Shown here one piece after another: positions 46,876 through 56,500 of a stretch of DNA of 64,000 bases. The stretch's first letter is position 1. Every line of letters starts with the position of its first letter. The stretch is from NCBI GenBank assembly GCA_905235675.1, contig CAJONC010000019.1, positions 1-64,000 of the forward strand, written 5' to 3'. The position numbers were made by a program, and so were the translations under genes. The stretch is from an uncultured Bacteroidales bacterium. Lineage in GTDB: Bacteria > Bacteroidota > Bacteroidia > Bacteroidales > UBA932. Below the pieces are notes generated by a model. That model was not told the DNA's origin, made no database searches, and saw nothing but the letters and a program-made list of their open reading frames with translations.

Positions 46876-47837
46876 TAAGGGTAGGAATAATAGGTGCAGC
46901 CGGATATACGGCAGGGGAGCTGATAAGGATTCTTGTCAACCATCCCGAGGCTGAAATCGTGTTCGCGCAGAGTGCAAGCCATGCGGGAGAACCTGTATGG
47001 ACGGCACATGCCGACCTTTTCGGAGATACGGAGCTCCGCTTCAGCGAGGATTCTCCGGTGAACGATGCCGACGTGGTGTTCCTGTGCTCCGGACACGGAA
47101 AATCCAGGGAAGTCCTCGCATCCTTCCCTGAAGGCTACGATGGCTGCATAATAGACCTCAGCAACGATTTCCGCCTTGCTGCGGACGCCGGAGACTTTGT
47201 GTATGCCCTTCCGGAGGCCTTCCGCAGCAGGATCAGGGGCGCCAGGCATCTTGCCAACCCAGGATGCTTCGCAACCGCCATCCAGCTTGCCCTGCTTCCC
47301 GCGGCAAAGGCCGACCTGCTCTCCGAAATTCACGTAACCGGCATAACCGGTTCCACCGGAGCCGGACAGAAGCCCTCCGAAACCACGCACTTCAGCTGGA
47401 GGGCGGACAACCTTTCCGTTTATAAACCCTTCACGCACCAGCACCTGGGCGAGATATGCGAAACCCTGCATAGCCTTGCCCCTTCTTGGGAAGGAGGCAT
47501 CAACTTCGTTCCGGTGAGGGGAGACTTCACCCGCGGAATCCTGGCTTCGGTGTATTTCGACTGCCCTGTGGATGAAGAGGCTGTCGTGCAGCTTTATAAA
47601 GATTACTACAAGGATGAGCCGTTCACCTTCGTATATGACGGCAATCCCGACCTCAAGATGGCCGTAGGCACCAACAAAGCCCTGCTGAGCGTCCGCAAAT
47701 ACGGAAGCAAAGTGCATGTGGTGAGCATCATAGACAATCTCATCAAAGGGGCTTCCGGCCAGGCGGTGCAGAATATGAACATACTCTTCGGCCTCCCCGA
47801 GGATACGGGACTCAGGCTGAAGGCGGACAGATGGTAA
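46872..47837 (+). CDS. argC: N-acyl-gamma-glutamyl-phosphate reductase
   Basis: RVGIIGAAGYTAGELIRILVNHP, LANPGCFATAIQLALLP, TGITGSTGAGQKPSETTHF. Start at 46872 in ATGA overlap. Confidence 0.95.
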   Translation: MIRVGIIGAAGYTAGELIRILVNHPEAEIVFAQSASHAGEPVWTAHADLFGDTELRFSEDSPVNDADVVFLCSGHGKSREVLASFPEGYDGCIIDLSNDFRLAADAGDFVYALPEAFRSRIRGARHLANPGCFATAIQLALLPAAKADLLSEIHVTGITGSTGAGQKPSETTHFSWRADNLSVYKPFTHQHLGEICETLHSLAPSWEGGINFVPVRGDFTRGILASVYFDCPVDEEAVVQLYKDYYKDEPFTFVYDGNPDLKMAVGTNKALLSVRKYGSKVHVVSIIDNLIKGASGQAVQNMNILFGLPEDTGLRLKADRW

Positions 47838-47840
47838 ATT

Positions 47841-48962
47841 ATGGAACTTTTCGACGTATATTCCCTTTTTGACGTAACCCCGGTAAAGGCCTCCGGCTGC
47901 ACTGTATGGGACGACAAAGGCACTCAGTACCTTGACCTTTACGGCGGGCACGCGGTGATATCCGTGGGGCACTGCCATCCGAAATACGTGGCCGCGCTTA
48001 CCGAACAGGCGGGCAAAATTGGATTCTACTCCAACTCTGTGAAAAATCCGCTCCAGGTGGAACTTGCGCACAAGCTCGGCAAGGCGTCCGGCTACGACGA
48101 TTATTTCCTCTTCCTGGACAATTCAGGGGCCGAGTCCAACGAGAACGCCCTAAAGATGGCGTCTTTCCATACCGGAAAAGACCGTATTATCGCTTTCCGC
48201 AAGAGTTTTCACGGGCGCACTTCCGGTGCAGTGGCGGCCACCGACAATCCCTCCATAGTATCTCCCTTCAACGCCGTGCACAAGGTTACTTTCTGCGATC
48301 TGAACGATGCTGAAGGAGTTGAGGAAGAACTCGCCAAAGGCGACGTGGCGGGAGTTATAATCGAAGGAATCCAGGGATGCGGAGGCATCAACATTCCTTC
48401 GGAGGAGTTCATGAAGGACCTCCGCGCCCTGTGCAGCTGCTATGGCGCCGTGCTGATTCTCGACGAGGTGCAGAGCGGATACGGGCGCACGGGCAGATTC
48501 TTCGCCCACCAGTGGACAGGCATACGTCCCGACATCATCACTATGGGAAAGGGCATAGCCAACGGTTTCCCCTGCGGAGGAATCCTGCTTTCTCCAGAAT
48601 TTGAAGCGGTAAAAGGCAGGCTTGGCACCACTTTCGGCGGAAATTACCTTGCAATGGCCGCGGCAAATGCCGTGCTCGATATCATAGAAGAGGAAAATCT
48701 GGTGCAGAACGCCTTCGAGACAGGGGAGTATCTCCGCAGCAACATTCCCTCTTCTCCCCTGATAAAGGAAGTCCGCGGAAGGGGACTGATGCTCGGTATC
48801 GAATTCAACTGCGACATCTCCCTCATCCGCAGGAGCCTGCTCTACGACAGGCACATTTTCACTGGAGTTGCCGGAAAGACCATCATACGCCTTCTGGCGC
48901 CCCTCTGCCTCAGCAAGGAGGAAGCGGGGATATTCATAAATGCATTGAAAGAACTGATATGA
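47841..48962 (+). CDS. argD: Acyl-ornithine aminotransferase
   Basis: Class III aminotransferase: LDLYGGHAVISVGHCHP, SFHGRTSGAVAATD, LILDEVQSGYGRTGRFFAHQWTGIRPDIITMGKGIANGFP. Confidence 0.93.
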   Translation: MELFDVYSLFDVTPVKASGCTVWDDKGTQYLDLYGGHAVISVGHCHPKYVAALTEQAGKIGFYSNSVKNPLQVELAHKLGKASGYDDYFLFLDNSGAESNENALKMASFHTGKDRIIAFRKSFHGRTSGAVAATDNPSIVSPFNAVHKVTFCDLNDAEGVEEELAKGDVAGVIIEGIQGCGGINIPSEEFMKDLRALCSCYGAVLILDEVQSGYGRTGRFFAHQWTGIRPDIITMGKGIANGFPCGGILLSPEFEAVKGRLGTTFGGNYLAMAAANAVLDIIEEENLVQNAFETGEYLRSNIPSSPLIKEVRGRGLMLGIEFNCDISLIRRSLLYDRHIFTGVAGKTIIRLLAPLCLSKEEAGIFINALKELI

Positions 48963-49906
48963 AATCATTTTTCCACGTCAGCGACATAGGCCCCCTCGAC
49001 GCAGCCCTGAAAGAAGCCCTCGAAGTGAAGGCCAACCCCTTTGGATGGAAGCACTTGGGGGAGAACAAGACCATTATCCTCGTATTCTTCAACAGCAGCC
49101 TGCGTACGCGCCTGAGCAGCCAGAAAGCCGCCCTTAACCTCGGCATGAACCCCATAGTGCTCAACGTCAACGGCGACAGCTGGAAGCTCGAAACGGAGCT
49201 CGGTGTCGTCATGGACGGCGACAGGAGCGAACATCTCCGCGAGGCCATACCGGTTATAGGAAGCTATTGCGACATTATAGGCGTGCGCTCTTTCGCGGGG
49301 CTCACCGACAAGGAATTCGACTATGCCGAAACCGTTCTTCAGCAGTTCGTGGAGTACTCCGGCAAGCCGGTGATAAGCCTGGAATCCGCCACTGTGCATC
49401 CCTGCCAGGCCTTCGCTGACCTTATCACCATCGAGGAATACCGCAGGACGAAGCGCCCCAAGGTGGTTCTGACCTGGGCACCCCATCCCCGCGCCCTTCC
49501 GCAGGCTGTTCCCAACTCTTTCGCGGAATGGATGAATGCTGCGGACGTGGACCTGGTGATTGCCCAGCCCGAGGGTTACGAACTCGATCCGCAGTTCGCG
49601 GGTAACGCCAGGATTGAATACGACCAGATGAAGGCCCTGGAAGGCGCGGATTTCGTGTATGCAAAGAACTGGTCTTCGGTAAAAGACTATGGCAAAGTGC
49701 TTTGCAAGGATACTTCCTGGACGGTCGATGCTGCCCACATGGCTGTCACGAACGATGCTTACTTCATGCACTGCCTGCCTGTGAGGCGTAATGTGATTGT
49801 CAGCGACGAGGTGATAGATTCCCCGCGCAGCCTGGTGATTCCGGAAGCAGCCAACAGGGTGTTTTCGGCGCAGGTGGTAATGAAACGTATGCTTGAATCT
49901 TTATGA
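48959..49906 (+). CDS. argF': N-succinylornithine (or N-acetylornithine) carbamoyltransferase
   Basis: FFNSSLRTRLSSQKAALNLGMNPIVLNVNGDSWKLETELGVVMDGDRSEHLREAIPVIGSYCDIIGVRSF; TWAPHPRALPQAVPNSFAEWMN; HCLPVRRN. Confidence 0.93.
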   Translation: MKSFFHVSDIGPLDAALKEALEVKANPFGWKHLGENKTIILVFFNSSLRTRLSSQKAALNLGMNPIVLNVNGDSWKLETELGVVMDGDRSEHLREAIPVIGSYCDIIGVRSFAGLTDKEFDYAETVLQQFVEYSGKPVISLESATVHPCQAFADLITIEEYRRTKRPKVVLTWAPHPRALPQAVPNSFAEWMNAADVDLVIAQPEGYELDPQFAGNARIEYDQMKALEGADFVYAKNWSSVKDYGKVLCKDTSWTVDAAHMAVTNDAYFMHCLPVRRNVIVSDEVIDSPRSLVIPEAANRVFSAQVVMKRMLESL

Positions 49907-50634
49907 AAAAGCTTGAAATAGTGAAAGTTGGCGGGGCCGTAGTGGAAGACACTGCGGCGCTGTCGGTTTTTTTGGACGGCTTCTGTGCGTCGCAGGGCCT
50001 GAAAATTCTGGTGCATGGGGGAGGGCGCAGCGCCACCGCCCTTGCAGGAAAGCTCGGGCTTGAGGTGAAGATGGTTGAGGGGAGGAGGATTACCGACGCT
50101 TCGATGCTGGAGGTGGTAACCATGGTCTATGGCGGCCTTGTGAACAAGAATATAGTGGCTCAGCTGCAGGCGCGCGGGGTGGACGCACTCGGGCTGACCG
50201 GCGCCGACCTTGCGAGCGTACGGGCTGTGAAGCGCCCTGCGGGGGAGATAGATTATGGTTTCGTGGGAGATGTCACGGGCGTTGCTGCGGATAGTATTGC
50301 AAAGCTGCTGGAAGATGGAATCGTTCCGGTTTTCGCCCCTCTGAGCTTCGACGGAACCACCCTTCTCAACACCAATGCGGATACCATCGCCGCATCGATT
50401 GCATCCGCCATGGCAGGCTCCTACGAAGTGAGCCTCAGGTACTGCTTCGAGAAGGAAGGAGTGCTGGATACTGAAGGCAGGGTGATACCTCGGATAAACG
50501 CCGCCGCTTTCGCGCGGATGAAGTCCTGCGGAACGGTTTCCGGAGGCATGATTCCCAAGATAGAGAATGCCCTTGCATCGATTTCCGAGGGCGTAAATGA
50601 AGTCTATATAGGAAGTACGCTGATTTGTGCCTGA
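49903..50634 (+). CDS. argB: N-acylglutamate kinase
   Basis: VKVGGAVVED, LVHGGGRSATALAGKLGLEVKMVEGRRITDASMLEVVTMVYGGLVNKNIVAQLQ, NTNADTIAASIA. Confidence 0.93.
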   Translation: MKKLEIVKVGGAVVEDTAALSVFLDGFCASQGLKILVHGGGRSATALAGKLGLEVKMVEGRRITDASMLEVVTMVYGGLVNKNIVAQLQARGVDALGLTGADLASVRAVKRPAGEIDYGFVGDVTGVAADSIAKLLEDGIVPVFAPLSFDGTTLLNTNADTIAASIASAMAGSYEVSLRYCFEKEGVLDTEGRVIPRINAAAFARMKSCGTVSGGMIPKIENALASISEGVNEVYIGSTLICA

Positions 50635-50642
50635 AAAATGCG

Positions 50643-50650
50643 TATATTTG
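50643..50650 (+). promoter_or_regulatory. -7 element TATATTTG, 6 nt before the argE ATG (possible internal operon promoter)
   Basis: Match to TAnnTTTG. Confidence 0.4.
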
Positions 50651-50656
50651 AAACCT

Positions 50657-51709
50657 ATGAGTTTTGAAGAACATATAGGGCTGCTTAGGCAGATGATTTC
50701 AATTCCTTCCGTCAGCACTTCCGAAGCGGAGGTGGCCGACCTGCTGCAGCGCACCCTGGAGGCAGAAGGCTTCACCGTGCACAGGAAGGGGAACAACATC
50801 TGGCTGGATTCTGCCGATATCCGGCCTTGCGACGGTCCTGTGATACTCCTGAACGCCCATATCGATACCGTCAAACCCGCATCTTCCTACACCCGCGACC
50901 CTTTCGAAGCCTCGGTCGAAGGTGACAGGATATACGGCCTGGGGAGCAACGACGACGGTGCGTCGGTGATAGCCCTGCTTGCTGCCTTCCGCGAACTGGT
51001 GTCACGCCCGCAGCCCTACAGGCTGGTATGGAGTGCCACGGCCGAAGAGGAGAACAGCGGAACGCAGGGGGTTGAACTCATTTTTCCGGAACTGGGGAAG
51101 ATAGATTTCGGCATATTCGGAGAACCCACGGGAATGCGCCTTGCGGTAGCCGAAAGGGGATTGATGGTGCTGGACTGTACTTCCTGCGGAAAGAGCGGGC
51201 ACGCTGCGAGGAACGAGGGTGAAAATGCAATCTACAAGGCACTTGCCGACATTGAATGGTTCCGCAGCTATCAGTTCCCCAAGGTCTCGGATTATCTTGG
51301 GCCTGTCAAAATGACCGTCACCATGATTTCGGCCGGAACCCAGCACAATGTTGTGCCGGATGCCTGTAAGTTCGTGGTGGATGTCAGACCCAACGGCCTG
51401 TATGACAATGCGTTCATCCTGGATTATATAAAGGCTCACGTTTCCTGCGAAGTGGTCCCGCGGTCGATGCGCAGGCTCAGTTCCCACATAGAAGGCAGCC
51501 ATCCTTTCGTCAGGAAGGCTGTGGCGGAAGGCCTGGAGTGCTTCGGTTCTCCCACGCTCAGCAACTGGGCTCTGGCCTCTTTTCCTGCGGTAAAGCTGGG
51601 GCCGGGGGAGTCTTCCCGTTCGCATGGAGCCGACGAATTTGTGTGCATCAGCGAAATTCGCTCAGCCATAGATACTTACATTAAACTTTTAGACGGATTC
51701 TGCTTATGA
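50657..51709 (+). CDS. argE: M20-family N-acylornithine deacylase (ArgE-like)
   Basis: ILLNAHIDTVKPASSYTRDPFEASVEGDRIYGLGSNDDGASV, TAEEENSGTQGVE; located between argB and argH. Confidence 0.88.
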   Translation: MSFEEHIGLLRQMISIPSVSTSEAEVADLLQRTLEAEGFTVHRKGNNIWLDSADIRPCDGPVILLNAHIDTVKPASSYTRDPFEASVEGDRIYGLGSNDDGASVIALLAAFRELVSRPQPYRLVWSATAEEENSGTQGVELIFPELGKIDFGIFGEPTGMRLAVAERGLMVLDCTSCGKSGHAARNEGENAIYKALADIEWFRSYQFPKVSDYLGPVKMTVTMISAGTQHNVVPDACKFVVDVRPNGLYDNAFILDYIKAHVSCEVVPRSMRRLSSHIEGSHPFVRKAVAEGLECFGSPTLSNWALASFPAVKLGPGESSRSHGADEFVCISEIRSAIDTYIKLLDGFCL

Positions 51710-53037
51710 AACTTTGGGATAAGGGTTTTTCGACCGATTCCAGAATCGAGAAATTTACGGTAGGGAAGGACCGCGAATTGGATTTGCTGCTGGCTCCCTA
51801 CGACATTCTCGGAACCATTGCCCATACCACCATGCTTTCGGAGGTCGGCCTGCTCCCGAAGGAAGATCTGGCCTTGATTCTTCCTGAGCTCAGGAAACTT
51901 TATGCCAAGGCAGAGGCAGGGGAGTTCATCATTGAGGATGGGGTGGAGGATGTGCATTCCCAGGTGGAATTCCTTCTCACTGAAAAACTTGGAGATCTTG
52001 GCAAGAAGGTGCATACCGGCCGTTCCCGCAACGACCAGGTGCTCGTTGACCTGAAACTTTTCTCGCGCGCGGAGCTGGAAAAGACCGTGCTGAAACTGCA
52101 GGCGCTGTTCGAGGCCCTGCAGGAGCGCAGCGAAGAGTGCAAAGACATTCTTATGCCGGGATATACCCATCTGCAGGTTGCAATGCCTTCGTCGTTCGGC
52201 CTCTGGTTCGGGGCTTATGCCGAGAGCCTGTGCAACGACCTCGAAGTGCTGCGCGGAGCATGGAAGGTAGTTAACCGCAATCCTCTCGGTTCCGCCGCCG
52301 GTTATGGTTCATCCGCGCCCTTGAACAGGCGGAGAACTACGGAACTGCTTGGATTTGAGGGACTTGACTATAATGTAGTATATGCCCAGATGAGCAGGGG
52401 AAAGACCGAACGCATAGTGGCTTCGGCGCTTGCATCCGTCGCCGAAACCCTCGGCCGCCTCGCGTATGACTGCTGCCTTTTCAACAGCCAGAATTTTGCA
52501 TTCATAAAGCTGCCCGACGAACTTACTACAGGTTCCAGCATCATGCCCCACAAGAAGAATCCGGACGTATTTGAACTTGTCCGTGCGCATTGCAACCGTA
52601 TTGCAGCCGCTCCGGAGCAGATACGCAGCATCTGTGCAAACCTTCCTTCGGGGTATTTCCGCGATATGCAGATGGTTAAAGAAGTCTATCTGCCGCTTTT
52701 CGCCGAATTGGACGACTGTCTTGACATTGCGGCCTACGCAATCAGGGAAATGACTGTAAATAAGGATATTATGTCAGATTCCCGCTATCAGTACGCCTTC
52801 AGCGTGGAGGAAGTGAACCGCCGCGTGGCTGAAGGAGTGCCTTTCCGCGATGCCTACAGGCAGGTAGGGGAGGAGATACTGGCAGGGGAGTTCCGCTATG
52901 AAGGGGAGTTGCACCATACTCACGAAGGCTCTCTTGGCAACTTGTGCAATGACCTGATAACCAAACGTTTCAACGATACGGTATCTTCCTTCGGCTTTGA
53001 GGCTGTGCATGAGTGCTGCAGGAGGCTTACAGAGTGA
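51706..53037 (+). CDS. argH: Argininosuccinate lyase
   Basis: GVEDVHSQVEFLLTEKLGDLGKKVHTGRSRNDQVLVDLKL, GYTHLQVAMPSSFGLW, GSSIMPHKKNPDVFELVRAHC. Confidence 0.95.
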   Translation: MKLWDKGFSTDSRIEKFTVGKDRELDLLLAPYDILGTIAHTTMLSEVGLLPKEDLALILPELRKLYAKAEAGEFIIEDGVEDVHSQVEFLLTEKLGDLGKKVHTGRSRNDQVLVDLKLFSRAELEKTVLKLQALFEALQERSEECKDILMPGYTHLQVAMPSSFGLWFGAYAESLCNDLEVLRGAWKVVNRNPLGSAAGYGSSAPLNRRRTTELLGFEGLDYNVVYAQMSRGKTERIVASALASVAETLGRLAYDCCLFNSQNFAFIKLPDELTTGSSIMPHKKNPDVFELVRAHCNRIAAAPEQIRSICANLPSGYFRDMQMVKEVYLPLFAELDDCLDIAAYAIREMTVNKDIMSDSRYQYAFSVEEVNRRVAEGVPFRDAYRQVGEEILAGEFRYEGELHHTHEGSLGNLCNDLITKRFNDTVSSFGFEAVHECCRRLTE

Positions 53038-53103
53038 AATGGCATTGGTTTTGTCGGAAAAATGCATATTTTTGTAAAAGAAAAACTATAATTACCAAAT
53101 ACA

Positions 53104-53745
53104 ATGAACGTAAACGAAAAATTTGTTGTCACCATCAGCCGTGAAGTCGGTTCCGGCGGACGTACGGTAGGTCGCTTGCTTTCCGAAAAACTCGGTGTGC
53201 GTTATTGCGACAAGGCCCTCATCGATGAACTTACAAAGGAGTTCAATCTCAGCACTCAGGAAATAGAGCGTATCAAGTCGCAGAAGAGCAACTGGCTTCT
53301 GGACATGTTCGCCCGGGTGGCTCCGACCCTGCGCCCCGAGGCCTTCATTGCAAGTTCTCCATTGCAGTATGAAAGCTATTATCCCAGCTCCGACGAGATT
53401 TTCTTCTGCGAAAGCGCTATCCTCAAGGAACTTGCGGAGGACGAGTCGTGCGTAATCGCCGGACGTTCGGGATTCTTTGTACTGAAGGACCATCCCAACA
53501 AACTGGACGTTTATATAGGAGCGTCGCGTGAGCACCGCATCCAAAGGATAATGGGCCGCCAGAATCTTACCGAGAAGGAAGCCGGCAAAATTATCGACAA
53601 GGTCGACAAGGCCCGTGAGATTTATGTCGAGCATTATGCCGGCGTCAGCCGTTACGATCTTCGCAATTACGACCTTGTGATAAACATGGATGCGATGACT
53701 GAAGAAGAGGCTGTAGAACTTATCCTCAAGTACATAAACAAGTAG
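53104..53745 (+). CDS. Cytidylate kinase-like family protein
   Basis: ISREVGSGGRTVGRLLSEKLGVRYCDKALIDEL; CVIAGRSGFFVLKDHPNKLDVYIGASREHRIQRIM. Confidence 0.87.
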   Translation: MNVNEKFVVTISREVGSGGRTVGRLLSEKLGVRYCDKALIDELTKEFNLSTQEIERIKSQKSNWLLDMFARVAPTLRPEAFIASSPLQYESYYPSSDEIFFCESAILKELAEDESCVIAGRSGFFVLKDHPNKLDVYIGASREHRIQRIMGRQNLTEKEAGKIIDKVDKAREIYVEHYAGVSRYDLRNYDLVINMDAMTEEEAVELILKYINK

Positions 53746-53791
53746 TTCCGCGCGATACTGCGCTCTGCTACACAATTTATATTATGTTAAC

Positions 53792-54721
53792 ATGAACATT
53801 GCAACACTCCTCCAGGCTGAAGTTGCGGTCGAAAAGTTCACCGCAGATTCAATTCAAGCTAAAACCGCCGCGGCAGTCGAAACGCTCAAGGCTACCGATT
53901 CCGATGTAATTGTCAGGAATCTGCTCGACCAGGCCGTCCATTTCGGCCTCAAGGTCCTGGCCGCCCTCGCAATTTATATTGTTGGTGCATGGATTATCAA
54001 GAAGATAAACAAGATGACCGCCCGCGCCATGCAGCGCCGGAATTCCGATGCGGCATTGACCTCGTTCGTTAAGAGCCTGGTATCCATCACCCTCTGGGTA
54101 TTGCTCATTATACTTACCGTAGGAGCCCTTGGCGTCAACACCACTTCCCTCGCAGCCCTTCTTGCTGCCGGCGGCATGGCAATAGGCATGGCCCTGAGCG
54201 GAACCGTACAGAATTTCGCCGGCGGCATCATGCTGCTTGTGTTCAAGCCCATCAAGGCTGGCGATTTCATTGAAGCACAAGGATTTACGGGAACTGTTAG
54301 CGAGATTAACATTACCAGCACCAAGCTTGTAACCCTCGACAACCGTGTGGTTTTCATCCCCAACGGAGCCCTTTCCAGCGGCAATATCAACAACTTCTCA
54401 GTCAAGCCTCTGCGCCGTGTCGACATCAATGTCAACGTTGCATACGGCACCGATGTGGAAAAGGCCAAGGAAGTGCTTCTCGGCATTATCAAGTCTAATC
54501 CCGACGTCATCGACGCCTCTACGGAAGGTGCCGCCGACCCGTTCGTTGCAGTCCTTCAGCTTAAAGACAGCACCGTAGAGTTTGTTACCCGCAGCTGGAC
54601 CACTTCCGCCAAATACTGGGATGTCTATTTCTGGCTTACCGAGAACTTCTACAAGCAGCTGCCCGAAAACGGAATCTCCTTCAGTTTCCCTCAGTTGAAT
54701 GTAAACGTAAAGAACAGCTGA
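53792..54721 (+). CDS. MscS-family mechanosensitive channel
   Basis: LLAAGGMAIGMALSGTVQNFAGGIMLLVFKPIKAGDFIEAQGFTGTVSEINITSTKLVTLDNRVVFIPNGAL. Confidence 0.93.
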   Translation: MNIATLLQAEVAVEKFTADSIQAKTAAAVETLKATDSDVIVRNLLDQAVHFGLKVLAALAIYIVGAWIIKKINKMTARAMQRRNSDAALTSFVKSLVSITLWVLLIILTVGALGVNTTSLAALLAAGGMAIGMALSGTVQNFAGGIMLLVFKPIKAGDFIEAQGFTGTVSEINITSTKLVTLDNRVVFIPNGALSSGNINNFSVKPLRRVDINVNVAYGTDVEKAKEVLLGIIKSNPDVIDASTEGAADPFVAVLQLKDSTVEFVTRSWTTSAKYWDVYFWLTENFYKQLPENGISFSFPQLNVNVKNS

Positions 54722-55845
54722 TGAAAAGGTTTCCCGTTCTTGCAGTTGCACTCATGGCGGCAGTCGCCTGCGGAAAGCAGGAAAGCATGCCCCAGCTTAC
54801 CGAAAGGGTTTTCAAGCTTGCTTCCGTCCAGCTCCCCTGGCAGAGTTCACAACTCGATGATACACATATAGGACGTACATTCGAAGGAGATACCCTCGTT
54901 ACTACAGGGATTACCTACTGGGTAAGCGGATTCCTACCCGGCTCCCTCTGGCTCACCTACGAGTATACCGGCGACGAGGCCGTGAAGCAGGCCGCCTGGA
55001 AAGAGACGCGCAAGCTGCAGAATCTTGTCAGCCGCAAGACACATCACGACATAGGATTCCAGCTGATGTGCAGCTACGGCAATGCCTACAGGCTCACCGG
55101 CGACACCACCTGCCTGTCCATTCTCAGGGCCGGAGCGGATAAACTTGCCGGAAGATTCGATACCAACATAGGTCTCATCAAGAGTTGGGACAATGACAAA
55201 TGGAATTATCCCGTCATCATAGACAACATGATGAACCTTGAGCTGCTCACCGAATACGGCGACAAGGATGTAGCGATAGCACACGCACGCAAGACCGCTG
55301 TGGAGCACTTCAGGGATGACTACACCACTTTCCACCTTGTGGATTATGCCGCCGACGGCAGCGTTATCAAAAAGCAGACCGTGCAGGGTGCCGAGGACGG
55401 ATCCGCCTGGGCGAGAGGCCAGGCCTGGGGCCTTTACGGCTACACGATGATGGCCCGTGAGACCGGTCTTCCCGAATTCCGCGAACAGGCCGAAAAAATT
55501 GCCGGGATGCTCCTGCCGAGGCTTCCGGAGGACGGTATCCCCTACTGGGATTTCTCCCGCGTGGGCGAAGAGCGCGACGCTTCCGCAGGGGCCATAATGG
55601 CTTCCGCATTCATTGAACTCGCAGGCCTCACCAGGGACTCAGTCCTTTCAAAGGAATGCCGGCAGATGGCTGAAAAGCAGCTGCGCACCCTTGCCTCGCC
55701 CGAGTATCTTGCCGAAGCAGGTACCAACGGGGGCTTCCTCCTCAAGCACAGCGTAGGACACAAGCCGGGGAATTCCGAAGTGGATGTCCCTGTCACCTAT
55801 GCCGACTATTATTTCCTGGAGGCGCTGCTGCGCTATAGGAATTAA
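54721..55845 (+). CDS. Glycoside hydrolase family 88-like (unsaturated glucuronyl hydrolase) lipoprotein
   Basis: Lipobox [84 protein letters not shown]. Confidence 0.88.
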   Translation: MKRFPVLAVALMAAVACGKQESMPQLTERVFKLASVQLPWQSSQLDDTHIGRTFEGDTLVTTGITYWVSGFLPGSLWLTYEYTGDEAVKQAAWKETRKLQNLVSRKTHHDIGFQLMCSYGNAYRLTGDTTCLSILRAGADKLAGRFDTNIGLIKSWDNDKWNYPVIIDNMMNLELLTEYGDKDVAIAHARKTAVEHFRDDYTTFHLVDYAADGSVIKKQTVQGAEDGSAWARGQAWGLYGYTMMARETGLPEFREQAEKIAGMLLPRLPEDGIPYWDFSRVGEERDASAGAIMASAFIELAGLTRDSVLSKECRQMAEKQLRTLASPEYLAEAGTNGGFLLKHSVGHKPGNSEVDVPVTYADYYFLEALLRYRN

Positions 55846-56435
55846 GGTTTTGAGATAAGGTTTATAAACTCGTTCCGGGTCTTGTCGGACTCCAGGAACG
55901 CACCGGAAAAGGCGGATGTCGTGGTAATGGCATTCGCCTTTTGCACTCCCCTCATGCTCATGCAGGTGTGCATGGCTTCGATTACTACGGCGACACCCAG
56001 CGGATGCAGCGATTCCTGTATGCAGTCGCGAATCTGCTCGGTAAGCCTTTCCTGCACCTGAAGGCGCCTGGAATAGGCCTCCACCACCCTGGCTATCTTG
56101 CTGAGGCCGGTTATCTTTCCGTTGGGAATATAGGCTACGTGGGCCTTGCCTATGAACGGCATCATGTGATGCTCACAGAGCGAATACAACTCTATGTCCT
56201 TCACAACTACCATGTGCTTGTATTCTTCTTCAAACAGGGCGGATTCAATGATTTGGGCGCCGTTTTCGGAGTAGCCTTTGGTATTGAACTGCAAAGCCTT
56301 TGCAACCCTCTCGGGGGTTTTCAGCAGCCCTTCGCGGGAACTGTCCTCGCCAAGGAGCGCAAGGATTTCCCTGACGTGTGAAGCAATCTTTGCGGTGGTG
56401 TCTTCGTCGTACTGTTCTATTTCTTTGTAAGCCAT
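55842..56435 (-). CDS. folE: GTP cyclohydrolase I
   Basis: [70 protein letters not shown]. Confidence 0.96.
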   Translation of the reverse strand: MAYKEIEQYDEDTTAKIASHVREILALLGEDSSREGLLKTPERVAKALQFNTKGYSENGAQIIESALFEEEYKHMVVVKDIELYSLCEHHMMPFIGKAHVAYIPNGKITGLSKIARVVEAYSRRLQVQERLTEQIRDCIQESLHPLGVAVVIEAMHTCMSMRGVQKANAITTTSAFSGAFLESDKTRNEFINLISKP

Positions 56436-56452
56436 GGTGCAAAATTACAAAA

Positions 56453-56480
56453 AAAGGCGGACAACTGAATGCCCGCCTTT
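56453..56480 (-). terminator. Intrinsic terminator for the lipoprotein locus at 56501..57366
   Basis: On the minus strand aaaggcgg-N12-ccgccttt followed by a T run. Confidence 0.8.
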
Positions 56481-56500
56481 CAAAGTATGCAGTTCAAAGA

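Noticed and set aside
46827-48071. 414-codon minus-strand ORF opposite argC/argD
   Set aside because: Antisense shadow spanning two well-supported genes.
49759-50874. 371-codon minus-strand ORF opposite argB/argE
   Set aside because: Crosses the ends of several real genes on the other strand; no motif.
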